Below are positions 1-9,475 of a stretch of DNA of 32,611 nt, in pieces; position 1 is the stretch's first letter, and each line of letters starts with the position of its first letter. The stretch comes from Flavobacteriaceae bacterium (GTDB lineage: Bacteria; Bacteroidota; Bacteroidia; Flavobacteriales; Flavobacteriaceae). Where the stretch lies: positions 1 through 32,611 of the forward strand of contig CANJDA010000003.1 of the NCBI GenBank assembly GCA_947472705.1. Direction: 5' to 3'. The notes below the pieces were generated by a model. The model was not told the DNA's origin, did not search any database, and saw only the letters and a program-made list of their open reading frames with translations. Position numbers and translations under genes: made by a program.

Positions 1-321
1 AAGCATGCCCAACTCTAACTTAGCTTCTTCACTCATCAAATCTTTGCTCCAAGGGGGATCGAAGGTGATTTCAACTTCACAAGACTTTACAGTATATATT
101 TTGGTGATTTTTTCTTCCACTTCTCTAGGTAATGTCTCCGCCACAGGACAATTTGGGGAAGTCAAAGTCATCAACACTTTTACTTCATTGTCCTCATTTA
201 TCATCACGTCGTATATTAAGCCTAATTCGTAAATATCCACAGGAATTTCAGGGTCATAAATACCTTTTAAGGTTTTGACCACATTTTCACCTAAGTTGAT
301 ATCATCTTTAAATTCTTCCAT
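1..321 (-). CDS. DUF59 / SufT-like (MIP18 family) iron-sulfur assembly protein, 3' end truncated by window edge
   Basis: Manual minus-strand translation: MEEFKDDINLGENVVKTLKGIYDPEIPVDIYELGLIYDVMINEDNEVKVLMTLTSPNCPVAETLPREVEEKI...; DPEIPVDIYELGLIY and LTSPNCP motifs; adjacent to sufE. Absent from the ORF track because it runs off the window. Confidence 0.9.
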   Translation of the reverse strand, partial: MEEFKDDINLGENVVKTLKGIYDPEIPVDIYELGLIYDVMINEDNEVKVLMTLTSPNCPVAETLPREVEEKITKIYTVKSCEVEITFDPPWSKDLMSEEAKLELGML

Positions 322-327
322 CTTTTT

Positions 328-747
328 TTAATTTTTTGAATTAAATGCCAAAGCATACATTTTTAATTTTTTAATCATCGAAACCAAACCGTTGGCACGA
401 GTTGGTGATAAGTGTTCTTTTAACCCTATTTCGTCAATAAAATTAGTATTGGCATCCAAAATATCAGAAGCTTTTTGATTGGAAAAAGCCCGTATCAATA
501 TGGCAATTATTCCTTTGGTTAAAATTGCGTCACTATCGGCAGTGAAGATTATTTTATCACCCTGTTGCTCGGCATGTAACCATACTTTTGACTGACATCC
601 TGTTATAATATTGTCTTCTGTTTTATATTGTTCATCAATTAAAGGCAAGCCCTTACCTAAGTCGATAATATACTCGTAGCGTTGCATCCAATCGTCAAAC
701 ATTGAAAACTCATCAACAATTTCGTTTTGTAATTCTTGTATAGTCAT
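328..747 (-). CDS. sufE: SufE cysteine desulfuration protein
   Basis: 139 aa; YIIDLGKGLP...ITGCQSKVWL with the conserved Cys; located in the suf cluster. Confidence 0.92.
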   Translation of the reverse strand: MTIQELQNEIVDEFSMFDDWMQRYEYIIDLGKGLPLIDEQYKTEDNIITGCQSKVWLHAEQQGDKIIFTADSDAILTKGIIAILIRAFSNQKASDILDANTNFIDEIGLKEHLSPTRANGLVSMIKKLKMYALAFNSKN

Positions 748-1184
748 TATTCTTTTTCTTTGGCAAAGGAAACTATTTTGTTTACCAGTTTTTCTATTTC
801 GACTGGTGGGAATCCGTGATCAAAAGCAACCGTTTCATAGTCTTTGTTTTGGTAATGTATTTTTAAATTGGCTATAGCGGCGCCATCATAAAATCGTTTC
901 TGAGTTGGGTCTTTTAATGTAGCCAATTCATCTAAATTAATTTTTTGAAAATCACTAACCAATTCCTTCCAATCTGCATCTGAAATAGTCATTTCTTGTG
1001 GAGTTTCGACAGCGTTTCTATCTCTTGAAATGATAGCTTTTTTATTAGTAATAATAATTTTTTGGAAAAATCCTCGGGTGTTGGCCACATATTGTATGGT
1101 TGTATTTGTCATATCATTTTGGGCTTCATTACTACAACTTTTTCCTAAGAATATCGCTAGTAAAATCATCGAAATTGCTTTCAT
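747..1184 (-). CDS. Putative lipoprotein/secreted protein of unknown function encoded between sufS and sufE
   Basis: 145 aa ORF with hydrophobic N-terminus followed by Cys (MKAISMILLAIFLGKSCSN); stop overlaps the sufE ATG by 1 nt (TAATG arrangement). Confidence 0.75.
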   Translation of the reverse strand: MKAISMILLAIFLGKSCSNEAQNDMTNTTIQYVANTRGFFQKIIITNKKAIISRDRNAVETPQEMTISDADWKELVSDFQKINLDELATLKDPTQKRFYDGAAIANLKIHYQNKDYETVAFDHGFPPVEIEKLVNKIVSFAKEKE

Positions 1185-1194
1185 TTTTTTATTT

Positions 1195-2409
1195 TTAAGA
1201 TAACATTATTTTGGCTTTTTTAACGGCATCAACCATTAAATCAATTTCCTCTTTGGTATTATAAAAGGCAAAACTAGCTCTAATGGTTCCTGGGATTTTA
1301 TAGAAATCCATTATTGGTTGAGCGCAATGATGTCCTGTTCTAACAGCAATTCCCAATTTATCGATTATCGTGCCAATGTCATAGGGGTGGATACCGTCAA
1401 TATTAAACGAAATTACAGAAGTTTTCGCTGTCGCTGTACCATAAATTTTCAAACCTTCTATTTCCAATAATTTTTCGGTGGCGTATGCTAATAATTCATT
1501 CTCATAATTCGCAATGTTTTCGAATCCTACTTCATTTAAATAATCAATTGCCGTTCCTAATACAATTCCGCCTTCAATGTTAGGAGTTCCAGCTTCAAAT
1601 TTATGTGGTAAATCTGCATACGTAGTTTTTTCAAAAGTTACCGTAGCTATCATTTCACCTCCGCCTTGATACGGTGGTAATTTGCGAAGCCAATCTTCTT
1701 TTCCATATAAAATTCCAACTCCAGTTGGACCACAAATTTTATGGCCTGAGAAAACATAAAAATCACAATCTAAATCTTGAACATCGGGTCTTAAATGTGG
1801 CGTTGCCTGTGCTCCGTCTATCAAAATGGCTGCACCAACTTCGTGGGCTTTGTCAATCATATACTTAATAGGGTTTATCGTCCCTAATGCGTTAGAAATA
1901 TGATTTACAGTTACCATTTTGGTCTTAGTAGAAATTAATTTATCAAACTCTGACATTATTAATTCGCCAGCATCATTCATTGGAATAACTTTAAGTATAG
2001 CACCTGTTCTTTCGCAAAGCATTTGCCAAGGCACTATATTACTGTGGTGCTCTAAAGCCGAAACCAAAACCTCATCGCCTTCTTTCATTAGTGAAGCAAA
2101 ACCATTTGCTACAACGTTAATAGCGTGTGTAGTTCCCGAGGTGAAAATGACTTCGTGAGGGTGTTTTGCATTAATATGATTCTGAATTTTACCACGAGAA
2201 ATCTCATAGGCATCAGTAGCATTTTGACTTAAAGTATGAACACCTCGATGAATGTTTGCATTAATCTCTTGGTAATATTGGGATATTGCATCAATAACCA
2301 CTTGAGGTTTTTGTGAAGTAGCGCCATTATCAAAATAGACGAGTGGTCTCCCATTGATTTTTTGAGAAAGTATTGGAAAATCAGCTCTGATTTTTTGGGT
2401 GTCTAACAT
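1195..2409 (-). CDS. sufS: Cysteine desulfurase SufS
   Basis: 404 aa; YFDNGATSQKP, SALEHHSNIVPW, FSGHKICGPTGVG (PLP lysine), RTGHHCAQP active-site Cys loop. Confidence 0.96.
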   Translation of the reverse strand: MLDTQKIRADFPILSQKINGRPLVYFDNGATSQKPQVVIDAISQYYQEINANIHRGVHTLSQNATDAYEISRGKIQNHINAKHPHEVIFTSGTTHAINVVANGFASLMKEGDEVLVSALEHHSNIVPWQMLCERTGAILKVIPMNDAGELIMSEFDKLISTKTKMVTVNHISNALGTINPIKYMIDKAHEVGAAILIDGAQATPHLRPDVQDLDCDFYVFSGHKICGPTGVGILYGKEDWLRKLPPYQGGGEMIATVTFEKTTYADLPHKFEAGTPNIEGGIVLGTAIDYLNEVGFENIANYENELLAYATEKLLEIEGLKIYGTATAKTSVISFNIDGIHPYDIGTIIDKLGIAVRTGHHCAQPIMDFYKIPGTIRASFAFYNTKEEIDLMVDAVKKAKIMLS

Positions 2410-2435
2410 GGTATTATTTAGAAAAATTCTAAATA

Positions 2436-2470
2436 CAAAAGTAATAAAATTGGAACGGTTAATTTATCAA
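2436..2470 (-). promoter_or_regulatory. Candidate Bacteroidota-type promoter upstream of sufS
   Basis: Minus strand TACTTTTG (2436-2443; TAnnTTTG) with TTG at 2468-2470, spacer 24 nt (slightly long); sufS ATG at 2409. Confidence 0.45.
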
Positions 2471-2519
2471 ACACTTGATAATAATTACTTAATTTTTTGC
2501 TCAGTAAAGAAAGGTTCTT

Positions 2520-3683
2520 TTAAAAACTTTCTCCAGAGCCACCCCCACTAAAACCGCCGCCACCAAAAGGCATTTTGCTTTCGTTTATAACTGGTTTAGT
2601 GCTGATTTGGGAATTAATAATTAATGCTTGAGCATTTAGCAACAAATTGCTGTTTGAATCTCTATCAGGTTTGAAGGTAATTCCTGTTTCTTTATTTTGC
2701 AGTTTTTTTATGGAAAAAAACGATATCGCAAACAACAATAAACCTGCCAAAACTAAAGCAGTTTCAAGAGGCATTAAACTATAATAAAAACGAATCGTGA
2801 AAAAGGAGTAACCAAGTGTAAGCAAACCTATAGTTAAAAAGATTCTGTCTTTTCTTTGTAAACCAAAATAAATATACATTAGCGGAATTAGAAACGTTAA
2901 GCCATAAAACAAAAATGCCAATGGAATATCATGCCCTTTTGTAACTACTACTCCCATCAAGCTTTCTGATAGTTCGCGAACCACCATATAATTTACCGAA
3001 GCATAGCCAAGCACTAAACTGAAAATTTTAATAAGTTGTAATGCATTGTCATAAATAAAGTAGTTTGATTTCAAATGCATTCGCTTATAAAAAGCATAAA
3101 TAAATATAGCTAATGTTAATCCAATAAAGGGGAGAAAAATAGTGCTAATGATTTTGTAATCCGTTATAAGAGTAAAGAAAAAACCAACTAATCCAATGCA
3201 GCTAAGCAACGCTGAAATTGTATTTACATAACGAATACAGCTAAAAAGAGCAATCACAAATAAAACGGCGTAAACCACTGTTGACGATTCAAATGAAATG
3301 CCAATAGCTATACAAAATGTTGCTTGCCAAGCCAATACAAAAGCATCGTCTAAACCATGACCATGGTATAAGTTCTTTGCAAAAACTTCACTCCCTACAA
3401 GTCCTATCATTGCATATAAATAAATCAGAACTTCATAATGAGTAGTAACAAGGTTACCGAAAAGTAAAGCCAAAAAGCCCGCCACTGATGAACACAAAAA
3501 AAGGCCCAATAAGAAAAACCCAAAACGGATAAAAATGTTACTTGATTGGAGTTTTGGCAATTCATAAATAACCCCATTCAATTGTTCTTTTGAAATGAAT
3601 TTCATTTTGAACAATCGCTTGGCTTCATTAATAAGAAGACCATTTTCTAACTTCTCTTTACTGTATGCCTGCATGTTTTTCAT
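2520..3683 (-). CDS. Multi-pass membrane protein, DUF2157-like, Gly/Ser-rich C-terminus
   Basis: 387 aa; soluble N-terminal segment then many TM helices; C-terminus MPFGGGGFSGGGSGESF. Confidence 0.7.
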   Translation of the reverse strand: MKNMQAYSKEKLENGLLINEAKRLFKMKFISKEQLNGVIYELPKLQSSNIFIRFGFFLLGLFLCSSVAGFLALLFGNLVTTHYEVLIYLYAMIGLVGSEVFAKNLYHGHGLDDAFVLAWQATFCIAIGISFESSTVVYAVLFVIALFSCIRYVNTISALLSCIGLVGFFFTLITDYKIISTIFLPFIGLTLAIFIYAFYKRMHLKSNYFIYDNALQLIKIFSLVLGYASVNYMVVRELSESLMGVVVTKGHDIPLAFLFYGLTFLIPLMYIYFGLQRKDRIFLTIGLLTLGYSFFTIRFYYSLMPLETALVLAGLLLFAISFFSIKKLQNKETGITFKPDRDSNSNLLLNAQALIINSQISTKPVINESKMPFGGGGFSGGGSGESF

Positions 3684-4653
3684 TATTAAATTTTCGAATA
3701 CATTTTATAAACAAATAAATAGACCCAAAAACATAAAACGGTAAAAGATAGATTATCAGTTCAATGATATTAGGAGTGTCTAACAAACCTATGATTCTTC
3801 CCAAAAAGATATTAAAACCAACATATCCATAGAGTAGCGTTAAAACCAATAAGAAGGTTGAAAGAATTTGATGGCTTACTTTATAAAAATAATAAAACGC
3901 TAATACCATAATAAATATAAACAAATACCAATATCTTTCTAAAAGCCCCGCTATACAACAAATTCCAATTAGATTCAAAGCGAAAGTGGCGTACACTATG
4001 TAGAAATGTTTTTTAAATTTTTCTCTTATAGTATATTCCATAATTAGAATTAAAACGGCTCCCAGTGCCAATCCATAATAACTCAATTGTGGATTTGAAT
4101 AGACTTCGTTTTGCAATAAAGTTTGGGGTGTTATGGTGATTCCTATAAAAGTTGCCAAAGCGGTAATAGCAATAGAAAGCACACTTTTATTATCAAAATA
4201 ATAGGCCACACCAAAACACAAAACTGCCAAAAATAAAGAAACAAGTCCATAATCTTTTCCAAAAACAGCAAATTGATATTGAACATAACCAATAAAAATA
4301 CAGGCCAAAATACTTCCAGTCAAAACCAAATAATCATACATAGGATTGTCAAATAAGAATTCCTCTTTTGAGAAACCTTTAGCTTTTTTGAAACTGAAAT
4401 AAAAAGAAAGCAACATCAATACAAAATTGGCCGACAAGATGGCGAGATGCCCAATACTGTCTATGTTTTTGTATACAAATATTCCAACGCCACTAGTAAA
4501 AAGCAATACCGATACATACACGAAAAAAAGCAATTCGCTGTTAAGAGAAAAAATCCCAAGCTGTCTATACTGCTTGATTTCGTTATGTTGCTCTGAAGTG
4601 ACAAAGCCCTTTGAGGCTAAACGTTCAGTGAAATATTCTTCTTGTTTTTCCAA
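3658..4653 (-). CDS. Multi-pass membrane protein, DUF2157-like; probable TTG start
   Basis: 331 aa; MEKQEEYFTERLASKGFVTSEQHNEIKQYRQLGIFSLNSELLFFVYVSVLLF then multiple TM helices; overlaps the next gene by 26 nt; the codon at 4653 is TTG. Confidence 0.72.
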   Translation of the reverse strand: MEKQEEYFTERLASKGFVTSEQHNEIKQYRQLGIFSLNSELLFFVYVSVLLFTSGVGIFVYKNIDSIGHLAILSANFVLMLLSFYFSFKKAKGFSKEEFLFDNPMYDYLVLTGSILACIFIGYVQYQFAVFGKDYGLVSLFLAVLCFGVAYYFDNKSVLSIAITALATFIGITITPQTLLQNEVYSNPQLSYYGLALGAVLILIMEYTIREKFKKHFYIVYATFALNLIGICCIAGLLERYWYLFIFIMVLAFYYFYKVSHQILSTFLLVLTLLYGYVGFNIFLGRIIGLLDTPNIIELIIYLLPFYVFGSIYLFIKCIRKFNNEKHAGIQ

Positions 4654-4676
4654 CAGTACTGTATTATGATGAGAAC

Positions 4677-4706
4677 CAAATATATACAGAAAATCCGGTA
4701 ATTCAA
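4677..4706 (-). promoter_or_regulatory. Bacteroidota-type promoter (TTG-N19-TATATTTG) for the DUF2157-like pair
   Basis: Minus strand TTG (4704-4706), 19-nt spacer, TATATTTG (4677-4684); start codon of the 331-aa ORF is 23 nt downstream. Confidence 0.7.
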
Positions 4707-4733
4707 AAAACCAATGTTAAAGTACGCTTGTAA

Positions 4734-5279
4734 TTATAAGAAAGTATAGGTGAATCCGATATTAAGTGTGGTTGCTGAAACACCGTCAGGGAAATTAAAC
4801 CCATGATTGTTGATTTCAATGAAGTAAGTTTCTATGTTTTCTTTATCGGTAACATTGGCAAACCCAAGAGTATATTTTCTCAAAAAACCATGATAGTTTT
4901 CGGGACCTATCTGAAAACTTTTCCCATAGCCAAAAGACAGTATCAATTTGCTTTTAGCATCTATTCCGAGTGCTACCTTACTATTAAGATACACTGGAAG
5001 TATCCCTGTGTCATGCCTAAAATTACCTTCTATTCCTGAATGTATTCCTATAAACAAACTACCTTCATCGTTGTGAATCCCTAGACCACCTCTAAAGCTA
5101 AGACCTCCAATAGAAAAGACATGTGTGTTGTTTTCAGTATCCTTTACAAAAAAAGAAGTAATGCCTCCAACTTCTCCTTCGTAATAAAAATACTTTTTGA
5201 AAAATTGTGCCTGCAGTATTTGCATGCCAAATAAGACAAACACAAGTACCAAAAAAGGTTTCTTTAAGAATCTTTTCAA
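4734..5279 (-). CDS. Putative small outer-membrane beta-barrel-like protein
   Basis: 181 aa with signal peptide (LVLVFVLFGMQILQAQ), alternating beta-strand pattern, C-terminal ...LNIGFTYTFL typical of Bacteroidota outer-membrane proteins. Confidence 0.65.
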   Translation of the reverse strand: MKRFLKKPFLVLVFVLFGMQILQAQFFKKYFYYEGEVGGITSFFVKDTENNTHVFSIGGLSFRGGLGIHNDEGSLFIGIHSGIEGNFRHDTGILPVYLNSKVALGIDAKSKLILSFGYGKSFQIGPENYHGFLRKYTLGFANVTDKENIETYFIEINNHGFNFPDGVSATTLNIGFTYTFL

Positions 5280-5296
5280 GAGGCTGAATTTTACTT

Positions 5297-6613
5297 TTAT
5301 AAATTAAAGCCTAAATTCACCCCAAGCTTGGTAGCAATAATCTTAGTGATTCGTTTTTTTAATTCTGGGATTTTGATGCTTTCAATTACTTCATTAGAAA
5401 AGGCATACATCAATAACGCTTTGGCTTCTTTTTTTGGAATCCCACGGGATTGCATATAAAACATAGCGGTTTCGTCCAATTGCCCGATGGTGCAACCGTG
5501 AGAACATTTTACGTCATCGGCAAAGATTTCCAATTGGGGCTTCGCATTAATTGTCGCTTTATCGCCAAGTAAAATATTGTTATTTTGTTGGAAAGCATCT
5601 GTTTTTTGCGCTTCTTTTTCCACATAAATTTTACCGTTGAAAACACCTGTAGAACTGTCGGACAAAATGGTTTTGTAGTTTTGATGGCTTTCACAATTGG
5701 GCGTGGCATGATTAACCAAAGTAAAATGATCTACATGTTGCTTATCGCCAATGATTGTAATTCCTTTTAAGGTAGAATCAATTCTTTCGCCAAAATGATA
5801 GAAATTCAGGTTGTTCCTAGTGATATTACCACCAAAAGAAAAAGTGTGAACCGAAACTCGGCTTTCTTGTTTTTGGGAAATATAAGTGTTATCAATCAGA
5901 TTCGCCGATTGCAAATCGTTTTGAATTTTATAATAATCAACGATGGCGCGTTTTTGTGCAAAAATCTCAGTAACCGAATTCGTCAGCACCGGATTTTCGT
6001 TTAACGATTGATGGCGTTCGATAATTTGAACGTGAGCATTTTCACCAACGATTACCAAATTACGAGGTTGCACCATAAGCGCATCTTCTTTTCCGGTAGA
6101 GAAGTAAATGATTTCAATGGGTTTCTCCACCACTTTGCTTTTCGGGATGTTGATGTAAGCTCCTTCATTGGCGAAAGCCGTATTTAATGTCGTTAAGCTT
6201 TCTTCTTTGCTGGCAATTTTATTGAAATATTCATCTACCACCATTTTGTATTTTGGCTTATTCAATGCCGATGACATCAAGCAAACATCCAAACCGTCAT
6301 GTGTAGTTGCCGATAAAAACGAAGAGAATTTTCCGTCTACAAAAATTACTTTATGGGTATCAATTTCGTGCAAGAAATATTTTTTAACCTCAGCAAATTC
6401 GATGGCATTTTCGTGTTTTGGGAAAACCGAATAATCGTTTTTCAGAATAGCATTCAGCGAAGTATATTTCCAAGCTTCCTCTTTTTTGGTTGGGAAACCT
6501 TTATTTTCAAAGTTTTTTATGGCCGAAGTACGCACATCGTGCAATTCCGAATGCACATCAATTTGTTCTTCGAAAGCCATAAAAGACGAGATTAATTTTT
6601 CTTTCAATTCCAT
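5297..6613 (-). CDS. sufD: Fe-S cluster assembly protein SufD
   Basis: 438 aa; KKEEAWKYTS N-terminal motif, KCSHGCTIGQLDE...YMQSRGIPKKEAKALLMYAF C-terminal signature. Confidence 0.95.
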   Translation of the reverse strand: MELKEKLISSFMAFEEQIDVHSELHDVRTSAIKNFENKGFPTKKEEAWKYTSLNAILKNDYSVFPKHENAIEFAEVKKYFLHEIDTHKVIFVDGKFSSFLSATTHDGLDVCLMSSALNKPKYKMVVDEYFNKIASKEESLTTLNTAFANEGAYINIPKSKVVEKPIEIIYFSTGKEDALMVQPRNLVIVGENAHVQIIERHQSLNENPVLTNSVTEIFAQKRAIVDYYKIQNDLQSANLIDNTYISQKQESRVSVHTFSFGGNITRNNLNFYHFGERIDSTLKGITIIGDKQHVDHFTLVNHATPNCESHQNYKTILSDSSTGVFNGKIYVEKEAQKTDAFQQNNNILLGDKATINAKPQLEIFADDVKCSHGCTIGQLDETAMFYMQSRGIPKKEAKALLMYAFSNEVIESIKIPELKKRITKIIATKLGVNLGFNL

Positions 6614-7365
6614 TATGCTTCTTGCTCTTGTTTAATCCAGTCGTACCCTTTTTCTTCCAATTCAAGCGCTAATGAAGCGTCACCCGATTTTACAATTTTT
6701 CCGTCTATTAAAACATGAACAAAATCAGGAATGATATAATCTAACAAACGTTGGTAGTGCGTGATGACTAATACGGCATTGTTTTCGTTTTTAAGTCTGT
6801 TAACCCCGTTAGCCACAATGCGTAGAGCATCAATATCTAAGCCCGAATCCGTTTCGTCGAGGATAGCCAGTTTTGGTTCCAACATGGCCATTTGAAAGAT
6901 TTCGTTACGTTTCTTTTCTCCTCCCGAAAAACCTTCATTCAACGAACGAGATAAAAACTTTCGATCGATTTCTAATAACTCTGATTTCTCTCGAATTAAT
7001 TTCAACATTTCATTCGCTGGCATTTCTTCTTTTCCATTGGCTTTACGACTTTCATTTATAGCTGTCTTCATAAAATTAGTCACCGAAACTCCTGGAATTT
7101 CAACCGGATATTGGAATGAAAGGAAAACCCCTTTATGTGCTCTTTCTTCGGGAGCCAATTCGGAAATATCTTCGTCTTCCAAAAGGATTTCACCTTCAGT
7201 TACCGTGTAGTTTTCATTTCCGGCAATAATGGAAGAAAGTGTGCTTTTTCCAGCACCGTTAGGTCCCATGATAGCGTGTACTTCTCCAGCTTGAATTTCA
7301 AGGTTGATGCCTTTTAATATTTCTTTGTCTTCAACAGAAGCGTGTAAATTTGTTATTTTTAACAT
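6613..7365 (-). CDS. sufC: Fe-S cluster assembly ATPase SufC
   Basis: 250 aa ABC ATPase; Walker [10 protein letters not shown], signature [10 protein letters not shown], Walker [17 protein letters not shown]. Confidence 0.97.
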   Translation of the reverse strand: MLKITNLHASVEDKEILKGINLEIQAGEVHAIMGPNGAGKSTLSSIIAGNENYTVTEGEILLEDEDISELAPEERAHKGVFLSFQYPVEIPGVSVTNFMKTAINESRKANGKEEMPANEMLKLIREKSELLEIDRKFLSRSLNEGFSGGEKKRNEIFQMAMLEPKLAILDETDSGLDIDALRIVANGVNRLKNENNAVLVITHYQRLLDYIIPDFVHVLIDGKIVKSGDASLALELEEKGYDWIKQEQEA

Positions 7366-7515
7366 GATTTGATGATTTGAAAATTTGAAAATTTGATGAT
7401 GTTGCTTCGCCGTATTTTCAAATCTAACTTTCTATATTATTGTTTTTAAATTATTAATCTTAAGCCAACTTGAAATCATTTTCAAATCTTCAAATTGACA
7501 CATTTTCAAATTAAC
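7366..7515. repeat. Imperfect inverted repeat / TTTGAAAATTTGA-motif cluster in the sufB-sufC spacer
   Basis: Left arm gatttgatgatttgaaaatttgaaaatttgatgatg (7366-7401); inverted copies attttcaaatct (~7414) and tcattttcaaatcttcaaattgacacattttcaaatta (~7478-7514). Confidence 0.6.
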
Positions 7516-8959
7516 CCACTGAACCTTCAAGCGAAATTTCTAATAGTTTTTGCGCTTCTACAGCAAACTCCATTGGCAACTTGTTCAATACCTCTTTGCT
7601 AAAACCGTTTACGATTAAAGCAATAGCTTTTTCTGTTGGGATACCACGTTGGTTGCAATAGAACACTTGGTCTTCTCCAATTTTAGAAGTGGTGGCTTCG
7701 TGTTCCACTTTGGCAGATGAATTTTTGCTTTCTATATAAGGAAATGTGTGCGCTCCACAATTATTACCCATCAACAACGAATCGCATTGCGAAAAGTTAC
7801 GGGCATTTTCTGCTCTGGAGCCTATTTGTACCAAACCTCTATAGCTATTTTGTGATTTTCCTGCAGAAATACCTTTGGAAATAATTGTCGACCTGGTGTT
7901 TTTCCCCAAATGAATCATCTTCGTACCAGTATCAGCTTGTTGGAAATTATTAGTCACTGCAATTGAATAAAATTCTCCAATAGAATTGTCACCTTTTAAA
8001 ATAACAGAAGGATATTTCCATGTAATCGCAGAACCTGTTTCTACCTGTGTCCAAGATATTTTGGCATTTTTCTCGCAGAAACCTCTTTTGGTTACGAAGT
8101 TGAAAACACCTCCTTTGCCTTCTTTATTCCCTGGATACCAGTTTTGAACGGTAGAATATTTGATTTCGGCATCGTCTAAAGCAATCAGCTCAACAACTGC
8201 AGCGTGTAATTGGTTTTCATCACGGCTTGGCGCAGTACATCCTTCCAAATAAGAAACATAACTGCCTTCATCAGCAATCAAAAGTGTTCTTTCAAATTGC
8301 CCCGTTCCAGCTTGATTGATACGGAAATAGGTAGATAATTCCATCGGGCAACGAACGCCTTTTGGGATATAACAGAAACTTCCATCAGAGAAAACGGCTG
8401 AGTTTAAAGCGGCATAAAAATTATCCTTCTGCGGCACAACCGTTCCTAAATATTTTTGAACCAAATCTGGGTATTCTCGAATGGCTTCTGAAATACTCAT
8501 GAAGATGATTCCTTTTTCTGCTAATGTTTTTTTGAATGTAGTTGCAACAGAAACCGAATCTACTACAATGTCCATTGCAACATTATTCATCATTTTTTGT
8601 TCATCGATAGAAATTCCTAACTTTTTATACATAGCCAGGAGTTCAGGATCAACATCATCTAATGTTTTGTTTGGATCAGCTTTTTTAGGTGCCGAATAAT
8701 AGGATATGGCTTGAAAGTCGGGTTTTTCATACTGTACATTGGCCCACTCTGGCTCAATCATTTCCTGCCAGGCACGAAAAGCTTCGATTCTCCATTCAGT
8801 CATCCATAGTGGCTCTTCTTTTTTTAAAGAAATAGCGCGAACAATATCTTCATTTAGCCCAATAGGAAAAGTTTCCGAGTCTAAATCGGTATAGAATCCG
8901 TATTCGTATTCTTTGTTTTCGAGTTCAATTTTTAAATCGTCTTCGGTGTATTTTGACAT
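7511..8959 (-). CDS. sufB: Fe-S cluster assembly protein SufB
   Basis: 482 aa; [58 protein letters not shown]. Confidence 0.97.
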   Translation of the reverse strand: MSKYTEDDLKIELENKEYEYGFYTDLDSETFPIGLNEDIVRAISLKKEEPLWMTEWRIEAFRAWQEMIEPEWANVQYEKPDFQAISYYSAPKKADPNKTLDDVDPELLAMYKKLGISIDEQKMMNNVAMDIVVDSVSVATTFKKTLAEKGIIFMSISEAIREYPDLVQKYLGTVVPQKDNFYAALNSAVFSDGSFCYIPKGVRCPMELSTYFRINQAGTGQFERTLLIADEGSYVSYLEGCTAPSRDENQLHAAVVELIALDDAEIKYSTVQNWYPGNKEGKGGVFNFVTKRGFCEKNAKISWTQVETGSAITWKYPSVILKGDNSIGEFYSIAVTNNFQQADTGTKMIHLGKNTRSTIISKGISAGKSQNSYRGLVQIGSRAENARNFSQCDSLLMGNNCGAHTFPYIESKNSSAKVEHEATTSKIGEDQVFYCNQRGIPTEKAIALIVNGFSKEVLNKLPMEFAVEAQKLLEISLEGSVG

Positions 8960-8975
8960 TTTGTTTGTTTAAATA

Positions 8976-9305
8976 TTATAATGAAAACGACTCTCCGCAA
9001 CCACAAGTTCTAGATGCGTTAGGATTGTTAAATACAAATCCTTTTCCGTTCAATCCTCCCGAAAACTCTAAAACAGTTCCGGCTAGGTATAAAAATGATT
9101 TTTTTTCTACGGCAATTTTCACATGATTGTCTTCAAAAACTTTGTCGTTTTCGCCAAGTTCTTTATCGAATTTTAATTCATAAGACAACCCCGAACAACC
9201 GCCGCTTTTTACCCCCACACGAACGTAGTCTTTGGCTGCATCGAAACCGTCATCTTTCATCATGTCTATGATTTTTTTGCTTGCTGTATCAGATACTTTA
9301 ATCAT
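8976..9305 (-). CDS. sufA: SufA/IscA (HesB-family) Fe-S assembly scaffold
   Basis: 109 aa; GGCSGLSYELKF and C-terminal TCGCGESFSL. Confidence 0.92.
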   Translation of the reverse strand: MIKVSDTASKKIIDMMKDDGFDAAKDYVRVGVKSGGCSGLSYELKFDKELGENDKVFEDNHVKIAVEKKSFLYLAGTVLEFSGGLNGKGFVFNNPNASRTCGCGESFSL

Positions 9306-9335
9306 GGCTTATTTTAATTTTGTCTAAATAACAGG

Positions 9336-9343
9336 CAAAGTTA
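9336..9343 (-). promoter_or_regulatory. Candidate -7 element of the suf operon promoter
   Basis: Minus strand TAACTTTG (TAnnTTTG) about 31 nt upstream of the sufA ATG; no clear TTG -33 element. Confidence 0.5.
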
Positions 9344-9475
9344 ACACAAATATCTTTTTTTTACACATCTATGCGCATTTTTATAATTAATTTAAGAATA
9401 GAAAAAAACGATTTAAGCTCCTAAAGGGCAAAGGATTTTTAGTAATTTGCAACAATTTTTAAATCCAAAAAAGCT

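Noticed and set aside
5-232. 75-aa plus-strand ORF at the left edge
   Set aside because: Antisense to the DUF59/SufT-like gene, which has clear family motifs.
5585-6595. Multiple plus-strand ORFs opposite sufD
   Set aside because: Antisense shadows of a well-supported sufD gene.
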